Origin: Chitinophagaceae bacterium DXS
GTDB lineage: Bacteria > Bacteroidota > Bacteroidia > Chitinophagales > Chitinophagaceae
Reading direction: 5' to 3'
Assembly: GCA_030345135.1 (NCBI GenBank)
Contig: CP128386.1
Location: 961,129 to 1,025,128 of the forward strand
Length of the DNA stretch: 64,000 nt
In this document: piece after piece, positions 62,658-64,000 of the stretch
Layout: every line of letters starts with the position of its first letter
Position numbering within the stretch: the first letter of the stretch is position 1
Made by a program: the position numbers and the translations under genes
Notes under the pieces: model-generated
What the model was told of the DNA's origin: nothing
The model's database searches: none
The model's input: only the letters and a program-made list of their open reading frames with translations

Positions 62658-63707
62658 TTATTCAGTTAGATCAATCACTTTTCTTTCATTGTTGCTTTTG
62701 AATGCAGCTTCAATGATTTTGATGATACGTATGCCGTCATCAGCTGTTACCGGAACAGGCTTTCCTGATGTGAATGCCTTGTACAGGTCATCATAATAAC
62801 CAACATAATTGCCTGCGGGGGCTGCCAGTTTTTCTTTTATATCCGTACCGTTCTTTTCTGCGTGAAGCAAGCCTTCTTCGCTGGCTGGTTCAATTCCCCA
62901 GCCTGAGTAAGATGGTTTTTTTCCTGCAATTAGATCGGCTTCCTGAACATCAGCTCTTGACTTAAGGAATGAGCCTTTTGTTCCATGTAAAGAATATGCC
63001 GGCAATGGTTCCTTTACGATGTAGCTTGACTTTACTCGTACGCGTAGTGAAGGATAGTATAGCAGCACTTCAAAATAGTCGTCAACCTGGGATTCAGGAC
63101 GAAGTGTGCGTATGTCGGCAAATACTGCTTCCGGAAAACTAAATAACTGCAGCGCCTGGTCTATCAGATGGGCGCCAAGATCATATAAAACACCCGTGCC
63201 AATACCTGGAACTTCTTTGTGTGCCTTTGGGCTAAGTTGTTTGTTGAAGCGATCAAAATGAATTTCTGCTTCAACAATGTCGCCAAGCAGTTTATCATGT
63301 ACAACCTGTCTCACCAGAGAAAAATCACTGTCGTATCTTCTGTTGTGATAAACACTCAATAATTTGTTTTGCTTTACGCTTAATTCTTTTAATTCTTCTG
63401 CTTCAGCAATTGTGTTGGTAAAAGGTTTTTCTACAACAACGTTTTTGCCTGCCAGCAATGCCTTTTTGGTGTAGTCATAGTGCGTTACATTAGGTGTGTT
63501 GACAACTACGAGGTCCACGGTTTCATCTTCCAGGATCTCTTCTAGTGACGTGTAACTTTTTACTCCGGGATAAGCCTCCTGGATCAATTTCTTACTTCTT
63601 TCCCATGCGCCGGTCAATTTAAAGCCGGGATGCAGATCTATAAATGGTGCATGAAATACCTTGCCGCTCATTCCGAATGAGCAAAGTGCCGTGTTAATTA
63701 TTTGCAT
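62658..63707 (-). CDS. Gfo/Idh/MocA-family oxidoreductase
   Basis: A 349-residue cytoplasmic oxidoreductase. The NAD(P)-binding start is TALCSFGMSGKVFHAPFI, then LVVVNTPNVTHYDYTKKALL and GKNVVVEKPFTNTIAEAEEL with the conserved EKP lysine near residue 94. The C-terminal substrate domain has GTGVLYDLGAHLIDQALQLF. Closest in pattern to YdgJ/scyllo-inositol-dehydrogenase-like members. No signal peptide, unlike the GH109-like relative at the start of the window. Substrate unknown. Confidence 0.88.
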   Translation of the reverse strand: MQIINTALCSFGMSGKVFHAPFIDLHPGFKLTGAWERSKKLIQEAYPGVKSYTSLEEILEDETVDLVVVNTPNVTHYDYTKKALLAGKNVVVEKPFTNTIAEAEELKELSVKQNKLLSVYHNRRYDSDFSLVRQVVHDKLLGDIVEAEIHFDRFNKQLSPKAHKEVPGIGTGVLYDLGAHLIDQALQLFSFPEAVFADIRTLRPESQVDDYFEVLLYYPSLRVRVKSSYIVKEPLPAYSLHGTKGSFLKSRADVQEADLIAGKKPSYSGWGIEPASEEGLLHAEKNGTDIKEKLAAPAGNYVGYYDDLYKAFTSGKPVPVTADDGIRIIKIIEAAFKSNNERKVIDLTE

Positions 63708-63767
63708 GATTATTTAGTTTGAGAAATAAGCATTGCGTGCTTAAACATGTATTGCCGAAGTTAGATA

Positions 63768-63822
63768 TTTTTAGATAACGGTAGAGACGTTGCAATGCAA
63801 CGTCTCTACCGTTATCTAAAAA
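63768..63822. repeat. Near-perfect 55-bp palindrome, REP-like; also a terminator
   Basis: Arms of 27 bp (63768-63794 and 63796-63822) match exactly around a single central A. The centre is GTAGAGACGTTGCA and its inverse. It sits between the start of the Gfo/Idh/MocA gene and the 3' end of the next minus-strand gene, with T/A runs at both ends, and could end that gene's transcript. This motif is, from memory, widespread in Bacteroidota and cyanobacteria. Confidence 0.85.
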
Positions 63823-63833
63823 TAAAAAAACAT

Positions 63834-64000
63834 TTATTGTACCGGCACAAGCTTATAAACCTTGCCTGCATTGCCGGAAGGGCCTGTATTTCCTGAAACA
63901 GTCAGGTAGATCTCGCCATCTGAATCCTGCCCAAAACCTTTGAGATAATATCCTAAATCATTTGGATAAGTTTTTAAAGGAACCAGGTCATAGCTCCATG
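63834..64000 (-). CDS. PQQ-dependent sugar dehydrogenase, C-terminal part
   Basis: Only the last 54 or so residues are in the window, ending GKVYKLVPVQ. The segment GYYLKGFGQDSDGEIYLTVS and GNTGPSGNAGKVYKL match the last blades of the glucose/sorbosone dehydrogenase propeller. The 5' end lies beyond position 64000. Same superfamily as the central part of the fusion at 14992-18417. Confidence 0.7.
   Translation of the reverse strand, partial: WSYDLVPLKTYPNDLGYYLKGFGQDSDGEIYLTVSGNTGPSGNAGKVYKLVPVQ

Overview
The window looks like chromosomal DNA from a Bacteroidota bacterium, most likely family Chitinophagaceae. The evidence is two complete SusC/SusD outer-membrane pairs plus a broken SusC-like gene, DUF3472 and GH109 proteins, an ASPIC/UnbV FG-GAP lipoprotein, Tat-exported sugar-processing enzymes, weak ribosome-binding sites, and TAnnTTTG-like promoter words. 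The genus cannot be fixed from sequence alone.

Layout. 1-5.8 kb: thiM behind a TPP riboswitch (minus), then a Tat-exported GH109/Gfo-Idh-MocA protein, a secreted DUF3472 protein and a DinB-like protein. 5.8-12.5 kb: a degraded glycan-utilization locus. Two minus-strand pieces resemble the ends of one DUF3472 gene and lie either side of an AT-rich four-gene surface-glycan block (GT2, lipoprotein, GT-C-like membrane protein, methyltransferase). A SusC-like C-terminal remnant sits next to a pair of CAAACGTTTG palindromes. 12.7-25 kb: sugar isomerase-like protein, RRM protein, a large ThuA/PQQ-dehydrogenase/PKD/cytochrome c fusion, MBL hydrolase, YdeI-like protein, histidine decarboxylase, twin NTF2-like lipoproteins, a small secreted protein and a NagB-like protein. 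25.3-33.6 kb: a minus-strand SusC-SusD-FG-GAP cluster, again with a CAAACGTTTG palindrome upstream. 34-44 kb: phosphoesterase, two oxidoreductases, AIM24/TIGR00266 protein, a GNAT/small-protein pair, a HicB/HicA pair with frameshifted hicA, two tRNAs and a glycosyltransferase. 44.9-60.6 kb: bifunctional nuclease, ispE, gltBD, a second SusC/SusD pair, amt and an outer-membrane barrel protein. This reads as a nitrogen-assimilation neighbourhood (ammonium uptake plus GOGAT). 60.6-64 kb: MITE-like element, AlkD-like protein, MtfA-like peptidase, a Gfo/Idh/MocA oxidoreductase and the 3' end of a PQQ sugar dehydrogenase.

The least explained feature is intergenic. Much of the non-coding DNA is built from a small vocabulary of short degenerate words (AAGCTTAAAGCC, AGCTGATAGCT, CAGGTATCAGG, TGCAAATGTGCGAATG, CAATTGAAAATTGACAATTG, TACGAATTACGAAGTACG, GTCTTACATGTCTTACG and others). 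Many arrays begin exactly at a stop codon, supply the stop codon, or encode the last residues of the neighbouring protein. In addition there are palindromic REP-like elements, two TIR-bounded MITE-like elements, and a CAAACGTTTG operator candidate repeated before three glycan-related loci, which suggests a dispersed LacI-type regulon.
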